Assembly: GCF_015356765.1 (NCBI RefSeq)
Contig: NZ_WTCQ01000001.1
Coordinates: forward strand, 186,001 to 250,000
Length of the DNA: 64,000 nt
Origin: Candidatus Clavichlamydia salmonicola
GTDB taxonomy: Bacteria; Chlamydiota; Chlamydiia; Chlamydiales; Chlamydiaceae
Direction: 5' to 3'
Numbering within the stretch: position 1 is the first letter of the stretch; every line of letters starts with the position of its first letter. Below are positions 53,697 to 64,000 of the stretch, in pieces. Both the position numbers and the translations under genes were made by a program. The notes under the pieces were generated by a model. That model searched no databases. It was given only the letters and a program-made list of their open reading frames with translations, and was not told where the DNA came from.

Positions 53697-54446
53697 CTAT
53701 CGTATGATTTTTTTCTTCTTAGTAGTGCCTTCTGTTTTTTTTACATTAGCTTCTGGGGCTACTACTTTTTCTGTTTGTTTAGCTGCTTTCTTGGATGGTG
53801 TTTTCTTCTTACCATCTGTGCTATTGATGGCATTTTTCATGAAAAGGGTTTGCTCTTTTATTGAGCTATAACTAGGTTTTTTTCCACATAAATTAATAGT
53901 GATATCTATAAACTCCTTAGCCTCTTCTATAAAATCTCCTCGGAAGAAACTATCAGCGATATAATACGCTGGGATTGGGTTATCTGTTTGCTCACTAAAT
54001 GCTAGGAAAAAAGAAAAGGCTGCTTGCTCATAGTGTCCTAACTGGAGGTAACAAGATCCAAGACCTAAATTAAATTTATAGCTTGCTGGCTTTGCCGAAA
54101 CTAATGTCTGAAAAAGACTTAAAGCTTCTTGGTACTTTCCTTGGATATAAAATCCATAAGCTAATGCATAAATCTGTTCTATAAGATCATTAGAAAGTCC
54201 TAAAATATTTTGAAGATTTTCCCCTCTCTTCAATCGTATTAAAACATTTGTAAGAGCTTGTTTTGCTTCTGCCTGCGTAAATGTACCAGACTCTGCTGCT
54301 CTTTCTTCTTTTGATTTATGAAAAGCAGCAATTTCATCTAGCTTACTTTTATTTTGCTTAGAAGATTTTTGTGAAGAGGATGTTGCTTGCTGTACCCTCG
54401 TGTTTTTTTTAGAATTACTTGGCTGACTTGTGGGTTGAAAAGGCAT
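53697..54446 (-). CDS. SycD/LcrH-like type III chaperone (CT576-like)
   Basis: 249 residues. The centre (about 75-190) has three TPR units, seen in ALAYGFYIQGKYQEALSLFQ and LGLGSCYLQLGHYEQAAFSF, the class II translocator-chaperone fold. It should bind CopB and CopD, encoded next. Both ends are extended: a Ser/Gln/Lys-rich N-terminus of about 55 residues, and a Lys/Thr/Ala-rich C-terminus (about 205-249, with KKTPSKKAAK and TTKKKK) that is probably disordered. It is divergent from mutL across 229 bp. Confidence 0.85.
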   Translation of the reverse strand: MPFQPTSQPSNSKKNTRVQQATSSSQKSSKQNKSKLDEIAAFHKSKEERAAESGTFTQAEAKQALTNVLIRLKRGENLQNILGLSNDLIEQIYALAYGFYIQGKYQEALSLFQTLVSAKPASYKFNLGLGSCYLQLGHYEQAAFSFFLAFSEQTDNPIPAYYIADSFFRGDFIEEAKEFIDITINLCGKKPSYSSIKEQTLFMKNAINSTDGKKKTPSKKAAKQTEKVVAPEANVKKTEGTTKKKKIIR

Positions 54447-54675
54447 ATGATCCTCTTTTAATCAAAGATATTAATTTATAAATAAATTTTATAATTAACA
54501 TAGCATCGTAGTCAAATTAATAATTAATAAACGAGTTTATTTGTTCTGTTTTTTTATTGATCCTTCCATCAAATAAAACTATGAAGAAGATTTTTTTATC
54601 TTTGTTTTTCTTAAGTAAATTAAAAGAATAAGCCTCCTAGACTTTAATATATCTTTTTTCTAAGATTTACCTTCT

Positions 54676-56484
54676 ATGAGTAATATTCAAGTTCTTGATC
54701 AAATAACTATTAATCAAATCGCTGCTGGTGAAGTAGTTGAAAACCCTGCCTCAGTGATTAAAGAATTGGTTGAAAATTCCCTAGATGCTTCTGCAAATGA
54801 TATTGAAATTGAAACATGTGGTGCTGGCCTAGCGTCTCTTTCCATTCGGGATAATGGACATGGCATGGATATTAAAGACCTTCCTCTTTGCATCTTAAGA
54901 CATGCCACATCTAAAGTCCGGGCATTTAATGACCTTTCACAATTAAATACATTAGGCTTCCGTGGAGAAGCTCTTCCTTCTATTGCTTCAGTTTCAAAAA
55001 TGCGTATTTATTCAGCCACAGCAAATAATGATGGCGCTATGATTGAAATAGATGGAGGTACTGTTCATTCGCCAGAACATAAAGCGCGAACCAAAGGTAC
55101 TACTGTTGAAATTCGCTCTCTTTTTTTTAATGTCCCTGCTCGAAAGGCTTTTCAAAAGAGCGCCTTAAGTAACAAATTAGCTATTCGAAAAACTGTAGAA
55201 AATCTAATTCTAGCAGCACCAGATGTTTCATTTTCATGGAAAGATGATAATCGAATAGAAATTTCTGTAGAAAAAGGAGATCTTGTATCTCGATTAAATC
55301 TTGTTATGGGAAATGATTTTTTAAAAAATGCTATAAAAATAGAATGCCAAAATTCTCATATAACGTTACTTGGATTTTTAGGTAGCCCCTTGCATCATAA
55401 ATCAACCCGTTCTGACCAACGCCTTTTTATTAATGGTAGAGCTATTGTCTCTCCTTTATTAGCCATTAAAATTAAACATGCTTATGGACATTTACTGCCT
55501 GATAATCGTTATCCTTCCTTCGTTCTTCATCTAACACTTCCTGCTGACTGGATTGATGTAAATGTACATCCACAAAAAAAAGAAGTCCGACTAAGAAAAG
55601 AAGAGTTTATTCTTCCTTTCATTTCAAAAGCCATTATTCAAGCTCTTCAACAACCAAATGCTTTTTCATCTAATTCTGACCCTTCAGACCCCTTTAATCT
55701 TGACGCAATGAGCTACATTATGCCTTTTTCAGAAAAAATGCAGTCTTCAACTCTTGAAAAAGGCATAATTTCTGAAATTTCTTCTTCTGGAAATGACGTT
55801 ATTTCCTGGAAGCCCTCCATTAACCATTCCCATGCTACAGATTTTACATCAACTAATGCAGCATTTTCAGATGATACCCCTACCAAAAATCCAATTTCTT
55901 TAGAAAAACCCACATCACGATGTTCTTCCATGTTTTTAGAAAACATTCATCTTGTAGGAAAAATTGGACAATTCATGCTTGTACAAAAAAATGATGCTTT
56001 TTACTTTATTGATCACGATGCAGCTAGCCATTATTTAATTCATAAATCTGTGAAAGAAAGCTCTATTACCATTCCTGTTCAACAACTTCTTCTCCCTATT
56101 CGATTAGAATTATCTGATAAACAAATGCTAATCCTTTCTAATAATACTGCTTTCTTACATCGCTGTGGATTTGACATCCGTTCATTTGGAGGACGATCTG
56201 CTGTTATAGAAAGTTTACCAGTATTTTTTGATCCTCAAGAAGTAACTTCATTAATTTTAAAAATCTTAGAAACTTTAGGAGATAACGATGAAGCTATAGC
56301 TACTGATAATGTTCTATTCTTATTTGCTCAAAAAAAATATAAACATCGCTCTTCTTTCGCTGCTAGCGATCGAGCGATCTTCCTTTTTCTTTTAGAAGAA
56401 AATATGCCTGCTAGAAATCATATTGGCATACCGATATGTAAATTAATAACTGAAGATATGCTTCAAAAATCATGGTTAAAATGA
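54676..56484 (+). CDS. mutL: DNA mismatch repair protein MutL
   Basis: 602 residues. The N-terminal GHKL ATPase is intact: IAAGEVVENPASVIKELVENSLDA (given as IAAGEVVENP and KELVENSLDA, about 14-38), DNGHGM, LNTLGFRGEALPSIASV and GTTVEIRSLFFNVPAR. The C-terminal dimerisation domain is divergent: where endonuclease-type MutL has DQHAAHERxxYE, this has DHDAASHYLI, and the CPHGRP motif reads NHIGIP. It is therefore probably a non-nicking MutL. mutS is not in the window. pepP overlaps its end by 4 bp. Confidence 0.94.
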   Translation: MSNIQVLDQITINQIAAGEVVENPASVIKELVENSLDASANDIEIETCGAGLASLSIRDNGHGMDIKDLPLCILRHATSKVRAFNDLSQLNTLGFRGEALPSIASVSKMRIYSATANNDGAMIEIDGGTVHSPEHKARTKGTTVEIRSLFFNVPARKAFQKSALSNKLAIRKTVENLILAAPDVSFSWKDDNRIEISVEKGDLVSRLNLVMGNDFLKNAIKIECQNSHITLLGFLGSPLHHKSTRSDQRLFINGRAIVSPLLAIKIKHAYGHLLPDNRYPSFVLHLTLPADWIDVNVHPQKKEVRLRKEEFILPFISKAIIQALQQPNAFSSNSDPSDPFNLDAMSYIMPFSEKMQSSTLEKGIISEISSSGNDVISWKPSINHSHATDFTSTNAAFSDDTPTKNPISLEKPTSRCSSMFLENIHLVGKIGQFMLVQKNDAFYFIDHDAASHYLIHKSVKESSITIPVQQLLLPIRLELSDKQMLILSNNTAFLHRCGFDIRSFGGRSAVIESLPVFFDPQEVTSLILKILETLGDNDEAIATDNVLFLFAQKKYKHRSSFAASDRAIFLFLLEENMPARNHIGIPICKLITEDMLQKSWLK

Positions 56485-57554
56485 AACATCCTCTAGAACA
56501 AGCTCGTTCTATACTTTTAGAATTTTCTATAGACGCGCTACTTATTGATCATGAATCTGATATCATTTATTTCACAGGCGTTCATACAGGTGGAGCTTCT
56601 TTATTACTCTCTGCAGAACACTCTATTCTATTTGTTTCTAAAATGGACTATGAGTTAGCTAAAAAAAGCTGTTCTGAACCCTCTATTTCTATTGTTTCCT
56701 TATCTGATAAGACACTCTCTTCTTTTATCAAAGAGCATTTTACTACTATAGGCTTTGACATTGATCATGCTTCTTACAAAAAAATCTCTTTATTAGATGG
56801 AGCAGCTTCTTTTAAACCATTAAATAATCCATTAAAAAAAATAAGAGAAATCAAAACAGCACAAGAGATCCATTTCGCTCAAAAAGCAGCAACTTTAGCT
56901 TCAGAAGGCTTAGATTACATCATTCATTCAGTCCTAAAAACAGGTATTACTGAAAAAGAAGTCGCTAATAAATTAGCATCTTTTCTCTTTGATAAAGGGT
57001 CTGATGCTCTTGCATTTCCAATTATAGCTGCCTTTGGAGAAAATAGCGCATTCCCTCATTCCTCTCCCTCTCTTCGATCTCTTCAAGCAGGAGATACTAT
57101 TTTATTAGATTTTGGAGCTGTCATTGGCTCTTATCATTCAGATATGACAAGAATGTTTTCATGGAACTATTGTTCTCCTGAAGTGAACTCTACCTATACT
57201 ATTGTTCTTGAAGCCATGCAAAAAGCTTTATCTATTTGTACACCAGGAACTACCATTGCTGACCTTGATCATATAGCTAGAGATCATATTAAAAATGCAG
57301 GCTTTGGGGATCAATTCATCCATGGACTTGGGCATGGAGTTGGATTAGAAATTCATGAAAGCCCTATTATTAACGCTTCTTCTTCTGATGCTCATAGAAC
57401 TCTTTTTCCTGGCATGATAATTACTATAGAGCCTGGTATTTACATTGCAAACCAATATGGTATCCGATTAGAAGATATGATTCTGATTACAGATGCAGGG
57501 CACAAAAATTTAACCAATAGACCCTTACCTTCCTCCATGCCAATTTTATCATAA
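56481..57554 (+). CDS. pepP: Xaa-Pro aminopeptidase / M24 metallopeptidase
   Basis: 357 residues from the ATG at 56481 (ATGA overlap with mutL; an ATG 9 bp upstream is the alternative). The pita-bread fold metal ligands are visible: LLDFGAVIGSYHSDMTRMF with two Asp, HGLGHGVGLEIHE with His, IEPGIYI with Glu and GIRLEDM with Glu. It removes N-terminal residues preceding proline. Matches CT574. Length is typical for the short bacterial form. Confidence 0.92.
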   Translation: MKHPLEQARSILLEFSIDALLIDHESDIIYFTGVHTGGASLLLSAEHSILFVSKMDYELAKKSCSEPSISIVSLSDKTLSSFIKEHFTTIGFDIDHASYKKISLLDGAASFKPLNNPLKKIREIKTAQEIHFAQKAATLASEGLDYIIHSVLKTGITEKEVANKLASFLFDKGSDALAFPIIAAFGENSAFPHSSPSLRSLQAGDTILLDFGAVIGSYHSDMTRMFSWNYCSPEVNSTYTIVLEAMQKALSICTPGTTIADLDHIARDHIKNAGFGDQFIHGLGHGVGLEIHESPIINASSSDAHRTLFPGMIITIEPGIYIANQYGIRLEDMILITDAGHKNLTNRPLPSSMPILS

Positions 57555-57630
57555 AAAAAGCATGACCAACCCTATAATCATATGATACAAAAAAGAAATT
57601 CTTTAAAAAAAAGATTTTGGATTTCTTTTT

Positions 57631-58443
57631 GTGAAAACAGCCACCTATCCATTTTGTTATTTATGGAAAACAACAAAAAAAATTTTCAATCAATACAAAA
57701 ATCAAACAAAAATAGCTCTTAAGAAACTTTCTTATTCATCAACAAAGCTTGATAATTCAGCATGCCTTCCTGAAGATGTATTTTCTGTGATATCCCATGA
57801 AATAGCTAATAGCCTAACTATATTATTGAATACATCTGCCTTATTAAATTCTCCAAACAACAAAAATGGTGCCTATAACCTTTACTCTGCTGAGATGATT
57901 TCTCAACAAGTATTCCGAGTTCAACAAACCATTAATTCCTGTCGTCTATTCCTTCTTCCCCAAGAAGATCCTTTTCTAGAACAGTGTTCTTTAAAAGACA
58001 TTGTTCATGAAGCTTCTGCTTTAATAAAAAATACTTTTTTAGATATAGATTTTCTATTTCACTATGCTACAGAAGATTCTTTTGAATGTTTAGGTCACCC
58101 TGACTTGTTTCTTCAGGTATTTATAAATTTATTTCATAATAGCATCAAACACTCTTCTTCTGATTATCGCAAAATCATTACTATTTCTTTTAATTATGAT
58201 GTTAATCAGATATCTGTGCTCTGCGCAGACAATGGCCCTGGAATATATCTTGAAGACCCCAATCTTATATTTATAAAAGGGATCTCTTCTTCAAGATCAG
58301 CAGCAGATCAAGGTATGGGATTATTTATAGTACAACGTATTATGCATACGCTAAATAGCGTTATTTCATTGGAAAGCTCATCATCTAATGGTACAGTCTT
58401 CAAGCTTTCTTTTCCAACCTACTCAAACGCACCCTTAACATGA
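57631..58443 (+). CDS. Orphan soluble histidine kinase
   Basis: 270 residues. The dimerisation helix holds SHEIANSLTILL with the phospho-acceptor candidate His56. The ATPase domain has the N box (N166/N170 in INLFHNSIKH), D box DNGPG (200-204), G box DQGMGLFIV (226-234) and NGTVFKL. The first about 45 residues are basic with no clear membrane helix or sensor domain. No response regulator is adjacent. It is not one of the C. trachomatis two-component proteins by position (CT467 is elsewhere). Start is GTG at 57631; an in-frame stop lies at 57604, so no longer form is possible. A TATAAT at 57573-57578 may be its -10 box. Confidence 0.8.
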   Translation: MKTATYPFCYLWKTTKKIFNQYKNQTKIALKKLSYSSTKLDNSACLPEDVFSVISHEIANSLTILLNTSALLNSPNNKNGAYNLYSAEMISQQVFRVQQTINSCRLFLLPQEDPFLEQCSLKDIVHEASALIKNTFLDIDFLFHYATEDSFECLGHPDLFLQVFINLFHNSIKHSSSDYRKIITISFNYDVNQISVLCADNGPGIYLEDPNLIFIKGISSSRSAADQGMGLFIVQRIMHTLNSVISLESSSSNGTVFKLSFPTYSNAPLT

Positions 58444-58485
58444 TAAGCTATAAAAATAGGGTTAGTAAATGAAGATACTCCCTTC

Positions 58486-59778
<1,293 letters not shown>

Positions 59779-59785
59779 TCAGATA

Positions 59786-61789
59786 TTATGAACTTCTTTG
59801 TAATTCTGCATCACGATAACGAAATATAAGATCTCGATAACGCGCAGCTTCATCAAAATCATATTCTTTAACAGCTTTTTTCATAAGACGCTCGTACCTT
59901 TTTTTTCTTTTGAAGAACTCTAGTTCTGGTAATAGTACAATATCTGCAATCGTTTCTTGCTCTGGACTAGCTGTTGGTTCTTTCTTTTCTGCATATAATC
60001 CTTCTGCTAATGCTTTAATTACTGTCTTTGGGGTAATCCCATGTAATTGATTATATGTATGCTGTAATCCTCTGCGGCGAGAAGTTTCTGAAATTGCAGC
60101 TTCTAAAGAACGGGTCATTTTATCAGCATAAACAATTACTTTACCTTCAGAATTACGAGCTGCTCTTCCAGCTGTTTGTATTAGAGCTGTTGTACTACGT
60201 AGAAAGCCTTCTTTATCTCCATCTAAAATAGCAACTAAAGTTACCTCTGGTAGATCTATCCCTTCTCTTAGTAAATTAATACCAACTAATACATCATAAA
60301 CACCTATACGAAGATCCTTAAGTATATTCATTCTCTCAATGGTATCCACATCTGAATGAATATAACAGGTTTTTACACCTATATTCGATAGATAAAGAGT
60401 AACTTCTTCTGCTAATTTTTTAGTTAAAACAGTAACCAAAACTCTGCTATTTCTTTCTCTTGTATGCTTCCTAATCTCTTCTATTAAATCATCAATCTGA
60501 CCTGTAGAAGGTCTAGTTTCAATTTCAGGATCAGGAATTCCTGTTGGACGCATTAACTGCTCTACTATCTTGCCTCCTGCTTGCTCCTCTTCCCATGGAG
60601 CAGGAGTAGCAGAAACATATATTGTTTGATGAAAAAATTTAAAAGCTTCTTCAAATTTTAAAGGTCTATTATCAAAAGCAGATGGTAAACGAAAACCAAA
60701 ATCCACTAATGTTTGTTTCCGAGCTCTATCCCCATTATACATCGCCTTCATCTGAGGTAATGTTTGATGTGATTCATCAATAATCAATAAATAATCATCA
60801 GGAAAATAATTTAATAAACATGATGGTGGAGCACCTGGAGGTGCTTGAGAAAAATGTCTTGAATAATTTTCAATACCTTTACAAAAACCCACTTCCTTAA
60901 TCATTTCTACATCATAAGTGGTTCGTTGAAATAATCTTTCTCTAGCAACGAAATCTCCAACACTTTCATAAAAAGCCATTCTTTCTTTTAACTCTTGACG
61001 AATACTATCAATAGCCTTTAGACGCACTTCTGGAGGAGTAACATGATGAGATCCTGGGTAAATATTGATCTCATTAATACGTTCTTGTCTTTTACCTGTT
61101 AAAGAATCTACCAAGTAAAGCGCTTCTATAGAATCTTCCTCACCAAATTCTATACAAACACAAATAGTATCTTCATAAGAAGGAAAGATTTCTAACGTGT
61201 TACCTTGCACCCGAAAAGTTCCTGAAATAAAATCTCCATCACATCGGGTATATTGCATATGTAATAGATGAATAAGAATTTCTTCACGACGATGCTTACG
61301 AGAAGTTATCTGTAAAACAAGAACCATAGCAGCATAATACTCTGGACTACCTAGTCCATAAATACAAGATACTGAGGCAACTATAATAACATCCCTTCTT
61401 TCAATAAGAGAACGTGTAGCTGAAAGCCGCATTTTGTCGATCTCTTTATTAATCAACATGCTTTTCTCTATATATGTATCACTACGAGCTATATACGCTT
61501 CAGGCTGATAGTAATCATAATATGAAACAAAATACTCAACAGCATTATTTGGAAAAAATCGCTTAAAATCTTGGAATAACTGTCCTGCAAGAGTTTTATT
61601 ATGGGCTAAAATTAAAGCTGGTCTATTTACTCTTTTAATAACATTAGCTATAGAAAAAGTCTTTCCTGAACCTGTTACACCTAAAAGAACCTGTGCTTTA
61701 GATCCTTGCTTAATATTTTTAACTAAAGCATCTACTGCCTTTGGCTGATCTCCACAAAGAGTAAAATCAGAAACAAGATCAAATTTCAT
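59786..61789 (-). CDS. uvrB: Excinuclease ABC subunit B
   Basis: 667 residues. Walker [11 protein letters not shown] (about 37-46), the damage-probing beta-hairpin segment [20 protein letters not shown] (about 91-110), DESH, the helicase C-terminal motifs [13 protein letters not shown] and QTAGRAARN, and a final UVR domain that binds UvrC (about 628-662). UvrB verifies DNA damage handed over by UvrA. Its start overlaps trpS by 11 bp and its stop is 16 bp before eno. Matches CT586. Confidence 0.97.
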   Translation of the reverse strand: MKFDLVSDFTLCGDQPKAVDALVKNIKQGSKAQVLLGVTGSGKTFSIANVIKRVNRPALILAHNKTLAGQLFQDFKRFFPNNAVEYFVSYYDYYQPEAYIARSDTYIEKSMLINKEIDKMRLSATRSLIERRDVIIVASVSCIYGLGSPEYYAAMVLVLQITSRKHRREEILIHLLHMQYTRCDGDFISGTFRVQGNTLEIFPSYEDTICVCIEFGEEDSIEALYLVDSLTGKRQERINEINIYPGSHHVTPPEVRLKAIDSIRQELKERMAFYESVGDFVARERLFQRTTYDVEMIKEVGFCKGIENYSRHFSQAPPGAPPSCLLNYFPDDYLLIIDESHQTLPQMKAMYNGDRARKQTLVDFGFRLPSAFDNRPLKFEEAFKFFHQTIYVSATPAPWEEEQAGGKIVEQLMRPTGIPDPEIETRPSTGQIDDLIEEIRKHTRERNSRVLVTVLTKKLAEEVTLYLSNIGVKTCYIHSDVDTIERMNILKDLRIGVYDVLVGINLLREGIDLPEVTLVAILDGDKEGFLRSTTALIQTAGRAARNSEGKVIVYADKMTRSLEAAISETSRRRGLQHTYNQLHGITPKTVIKALAEGLYAEKKEPTASPEQETIADIVLLPELEFFKRKKRYERLMKKAVKEYDFDEAARYRDLIFRYRDAELQRSS

Positions 61790-62822
61790 AATGTAGAATT
61801 TTTAAATGATGAGCTCCTTGATTACTCAATCCCATTGCATCTCTAACCTTTTCCATCGTATGCTCTGCTATTGTTCTCATTTTCATAGATCCTGTCATAA
61901 TAATGTCATTAATATATTTAGGATCATTTTCAAAAATTTTTCTTTTTTCTCTTATAGGATCTAAAAAATTATTAATAGCAATAGCTAAACGTTGCTTCAC
62001 TTCTACATCAGTAATAGTTCCTAACTGATATCGTTCTTTCATTTCTAAAATCTCTTCCTGATTAGGATTAAATTCATCATGAAAAATAAATACTGGATTA
62101 TTTTCTACCTGACCTGGAGTAGTCGCATGAACACGGTTTGGATCTGTGTACATTTTACGAATTTTTTTATTTACAATTTGAGTATTATCAGATAAAAAAA
62201 TCGCATTATCAGCTGACTTACTCATTTTACCCTTTCCATTAGTACCAACTAATGATGCTGTTTCACTTAATAAACAGTCAGGCAGTACGAAGATTTTACC
62301 ATAAAGTCCATTGAAACGACGAGCAATGTCACGAGTTAGTTCTATATGAGCTTCATTATCCTTTCCAACTGGTACTAATTGAGCTTGTGTCAAAAGGATA
62401 TCTGCACTTTGTAAAACTGGATATCCCATTAATCCAAAAGAAATACCTGCTTCATCTAGTTGAGCATTTCGAGCCATTTCTTTTAGGCTAGGTAAGGCTG
62501 ATAACCTATTTAAAGGCATTAACATCCCCAATAATAAATTGAGCTCATAAATTTGAGGAAGTGCAGATTGTTGATAAATGGTCACTTTTTCTGGTTCAAT
62601 ACCACAAGATAACCAGTCTATAACTACTTCTTGAGTAAATCTTTTCATTTGCTGAATAGATTCTTTCCCTACATTAGTAGTGAGGGTATGTAAATCAGCG
62701 ATAAGCAAAAATAAATCTGTCGAATCTTGTAAAGAAAGCCTGTTTTTTATAGATCCAGACCAATGACCTAAGTGTAACTTGCCTGTTGGTCGATCCCCCG
62801 TCATTACACGCTTTCTTTGCAT
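61779..62822 (-). CDS. trpS: Tryptophanyl-tRNA synthetase
   Basis: 347 residues, class I synthetase. The HIGH-like motif is HLGH in [11 protein letters not shown] (about 13-23) and the KMSKS loop is intact ([11 protein letters not shown], about 199-209). The segment [11 protein letters not shown] is typical. It charges tRNA-Trp. The 3' end overlaps uvrB. Matches CT585. Confidence 0.97.
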   Translation of the reverse strand: MQRKRVMTGDRPTGKLHLGHWSGSIKNRLSLQDSTDLFLLIADLHTLTTNVGKESIQQMKRFTQEVVIDWLSCGIEPEKVTIYQQSALPQIYELNLLLGMLMPLNRLSALPSLKEMARNAQLDEAGISFGLMGYPVLQSADILLTQAQLVPVGKDNEAHIELTRDIARRFNGLYGKIFVLPDCLLSETASLVGTNGKGKMSKSADNAIFLSDNTQIVNKKIRKMYTDPNRVHATTPGQVENNPVFIFHDEFNPNQEEILEMKERYQLGTITDVEVKQRLAIAINNFLDPIREKRKIFENDPKYINDIIMTGSMKMRTIAEHTMEKVRDAMGLSNQGAHHLKILHYEI

Positions 62823-62834
62823 AAAATCCCCTGA

Positions 62835-63377
62835 TTATAGTTGCTTGATCAATTCCTTAATCACATCAAGCCCTTCTTGATTTGCTTTAACTGATTCTTC
62901 TCCCACATTACTTTGACGAATTTCTATCAGCCGAGAAACAAAATGTCGTATTAAATGAAGTGTATCCCGAACATCTGTCATTAACAAAAATTCACTTCCA
63001 TCTAAACGGGTCATCCTATTTAAGAATGCACATCGATCTTGATGGGTCACCATATCTGATGTAATGAAATTAATGAATTCACCACGTTCTACTACCTCTT
63101 TAGCAAGACGTACTGGAACCATAAATTGCATCACTAATGAACGCATAAGAGCTTGTATTTGATTATTAGCATTTTCAGGTATTTGGCCATTTAATAATAA
63201 TTCAAAAAGCAAACCCACCATTTCTTGATTATTATTTGCACAACCAACAATCACATTTTGAATTTCTCTAAAAGTTGTGTGCCCCACCTTCATGGAGAAA
63301 ATCCTTTTTAAATTCCCTTCGATTAGCATTAATGCATTTTCTTCGATCACCAAAGGCCCTTTAGTTGTTGTCTCCAT
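62835..63377 (-). CDS. CT584-like protein, candidate type III needle-tip protein
   Basis: 180 residues, soluble, mixed helical with a central Glu/Val/Leu-rich part, no cysteine-rich or membrane segment. Size and place directly upstream of trpS match CT584 (Cpn0803). CT584 has been discussed as a T3S needle-tip candidate, though its structure does not resemble known tip proteins. The spacing of 12 bp to trpS suggests a shared transcript with housekeeping genes, which is odd for a tip protein but the same as in C. trachomatis. Confidence 0.75.
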   Translation of the reverse strand: METTTKGPLVIEENALMLIEGNLKRIFSMKVGHTTFREIQNVIVGCANNNQEMVGLLFELLLNGQIPENANNQIQALMRSLVMQFMVPVRLAKEVVERGEFINFITSDMVTHQDRCAFLNRMTRLDGSEFLLMTDVRDTLHLIRHFVSRLIEIRQSNVGEESVKANQEGLDVIKELIKQL

Positions 63378-63412
63378 CTGTACTTTCCTTTACATAATAA
63401 AAAATATATTCT

Positions 63413-64000
63413 TTATGAACGCATTGCCTTTACAAGTAATGGTTCTATTCGTTCTTTCATTTCTTCTAGGACTTGAATCATATCTAATGCTTCTGAAGAA
63501 TTCAAAGAAAAATCTGATACATTCATCATTTCTAAAATCTGTTTTAATCCCTTCATTATTTGAGCTGATGGGCGATGTTGTCGACGATCTTGATCAGCTA
63601 AAGGAAATAAAGCCCGTATCGAAGCCAAAATAACTTGTTTTTTTTCTCCACTATAATTTCGAAGCAATGCCATTTTTTCTTCTGGATCACCCTTTCTAGC
63701 AGCTAAAGCATACATTGCTTGCCTTGGCATTTTTTCTGCTATATCCCTCAAGGCCAATGGCAAAATAGTGTAAAACTCATAATAAAGTAAGAAATTATAA
63801 GGTGTTTGTCGATTACCATACGCCATCATTAACCATGATGAAAAAGCCCCTTCTTTATATTTTTTCAAAAGATCTCTAGCTTTTTGAATCCGCTCCCCAT
63901 GAAGAATAATAGATTGATGGTGAATCATACGTACTTCTGCTGTCAGTCTAGATAGTATTCCTATATCTACTTCATCTGGATCCATTTCCCCATACTGACG
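63413..64000 (-). CDS. Chromosomal pGP6-D-like protein, 5' part outside the window
   Basis: 195 residues are visible; the frame stays open to the window edge, so the start is missing (an ATG at 63985 is probably internal). The block HHQSIILHGERIQKARDLL, then SSWLMMAYGNRQTPYNFLLYYEF and YALAARKGD, corresponds closely to pGP6-D of the chlamydial plasmid (ILLGEKIYNARKIL-like, FSSWIELVF, AYNALAYYE, YILAARKGD). C. trachomatis carries a chromosomal paralogue, CT583, next to CT584, as here. Function is unknown; plasmid pGP5-D/pGP6-D resemble regulatory or partition proteins. Confidence 0.8.
   Translation of the reverse strand, partial: RQYGEMDPDEVDIGILSRLTAEVRMIHHQSIILHGERIQKARDLLKKYKEGAFSSWLMMAYGNRQTPYNFLLYYEFYTILPLALRDIAEKMPRQAMYALAARKGDPEEKMALLRNYSGEKKQVILASIRALFPLADQDRRQHRPSAQIMKGLKQILEMMNVSDFSLNSSEALDMIQVLEEMKERIEPLLVKAMRS

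Noticed and set aside
57550-57578. Promoter for the orphan kinase with TATAAT at 57573
   Set aside because: The -10 box is perfect but no -35 box fits at 16-18 bp, so it is mentioned only in the gene entry.

Overview
The window comes from a member of the phylum Chlamydiota that is close to, but not obviously inside, the genus Chlamydia. Four things point there. The DNA is AT-rich (about one third G+C by eye). The type III secretion (T3S) genes have the chlamydial order. There are chlamydia-type proteins: a PorB-like porin, a DUF582 effector pair, CopB/CopD translocators, a CT584-like protein and a chromosomal relative of plasmid protein pGP6-D. Most of the genes fall in the same short blocks that I recall from C. 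trachomatis (CT numbers below are from memory, not a search). The low G+C and the rearranged blocks suggest a deeper or AT-biased lineage such as a Clavichlamydia-like organism; that placement is inference.

Layout. 1-3.4 kb: end of nifS, nifU, a UDP-sugar pyrophosphorylase and gpsA (CT721, 720, 715, 714; the fliI/fliH/fliF remnant cluster is absent between them). 3.5-13 kb: porin on +, then, on the minus strand, a DUF582 pair, mreB and a SNF2 helicase. 13.1-20.2 kb: tRNA-Gly, tig, clpP, clpX, a CCA/poly(A) nucleotidyltransferase, der and an acidic hypothetical gene closed by a strong terminator. 20.2-27.6 kb: secA, a TPR protein and psd on minus, mnmE and nth on plus. 27.6-28.1 kb is non-coding and marks a synteny break. 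28.1-40.2 kb: second SNF2 helicase, a zinc-ribbon membrane protein, lpdA, lipA, an unrecognised helical protein, and the T3S operon sctJ-K-L-R-S-T. 40.2-50.1 kb, minus strand: a type II secretion (T2S) operon with gspD, E, F, G, several prepilin-like minor subunits and flanking unknowns. 50.1-50.4 kb: non-coding region with a 32-bp palindrome and a separate plus-strand hairpin ending in a T-run. 50.4-54.4 kb, minus: SycD-like chaperone, CopB, CopD. 54.7-58.4 kb, plus: mutL, pepP and a small orphan histidine kinase. 58.5-64 kb, minus: pGP6-D-like gene (cut by the window edge), CT584-like gene, trpS, uvrB, eno.

How it fits together. Much of the window concerns moving proteins across membranes: SecA feeds the periplasm, the T2S operon builds a secretin/pseudopilin machine, the sct operon encodes the inner ring and export gate of the T3S injectisome, and the SycD-CopB-CopD set supplies its translocon. 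DUF582 proteins are known T3S effectors in Chlamydia. The rest is housekeeping: proteolysis and folding, tRNA modification and maturation, lipoate and dehydrogenase function, DNA repair and glycolysis.

Most noteworthy signals are the orphan kinase, prepilin-like proteins without the usual glycine at the cleavage site, an octapeptide-like repeat in CopB, an endonuclease III lacking part of its Fe-S cysteine set, a palindrome that encodes the same hexapeptide in two convergent overlapping genes, and an unexplained plus-strand hairpin/T-run inside a minus-strand gene block. I found no CRISPR array, insertion sequence or rRNA.
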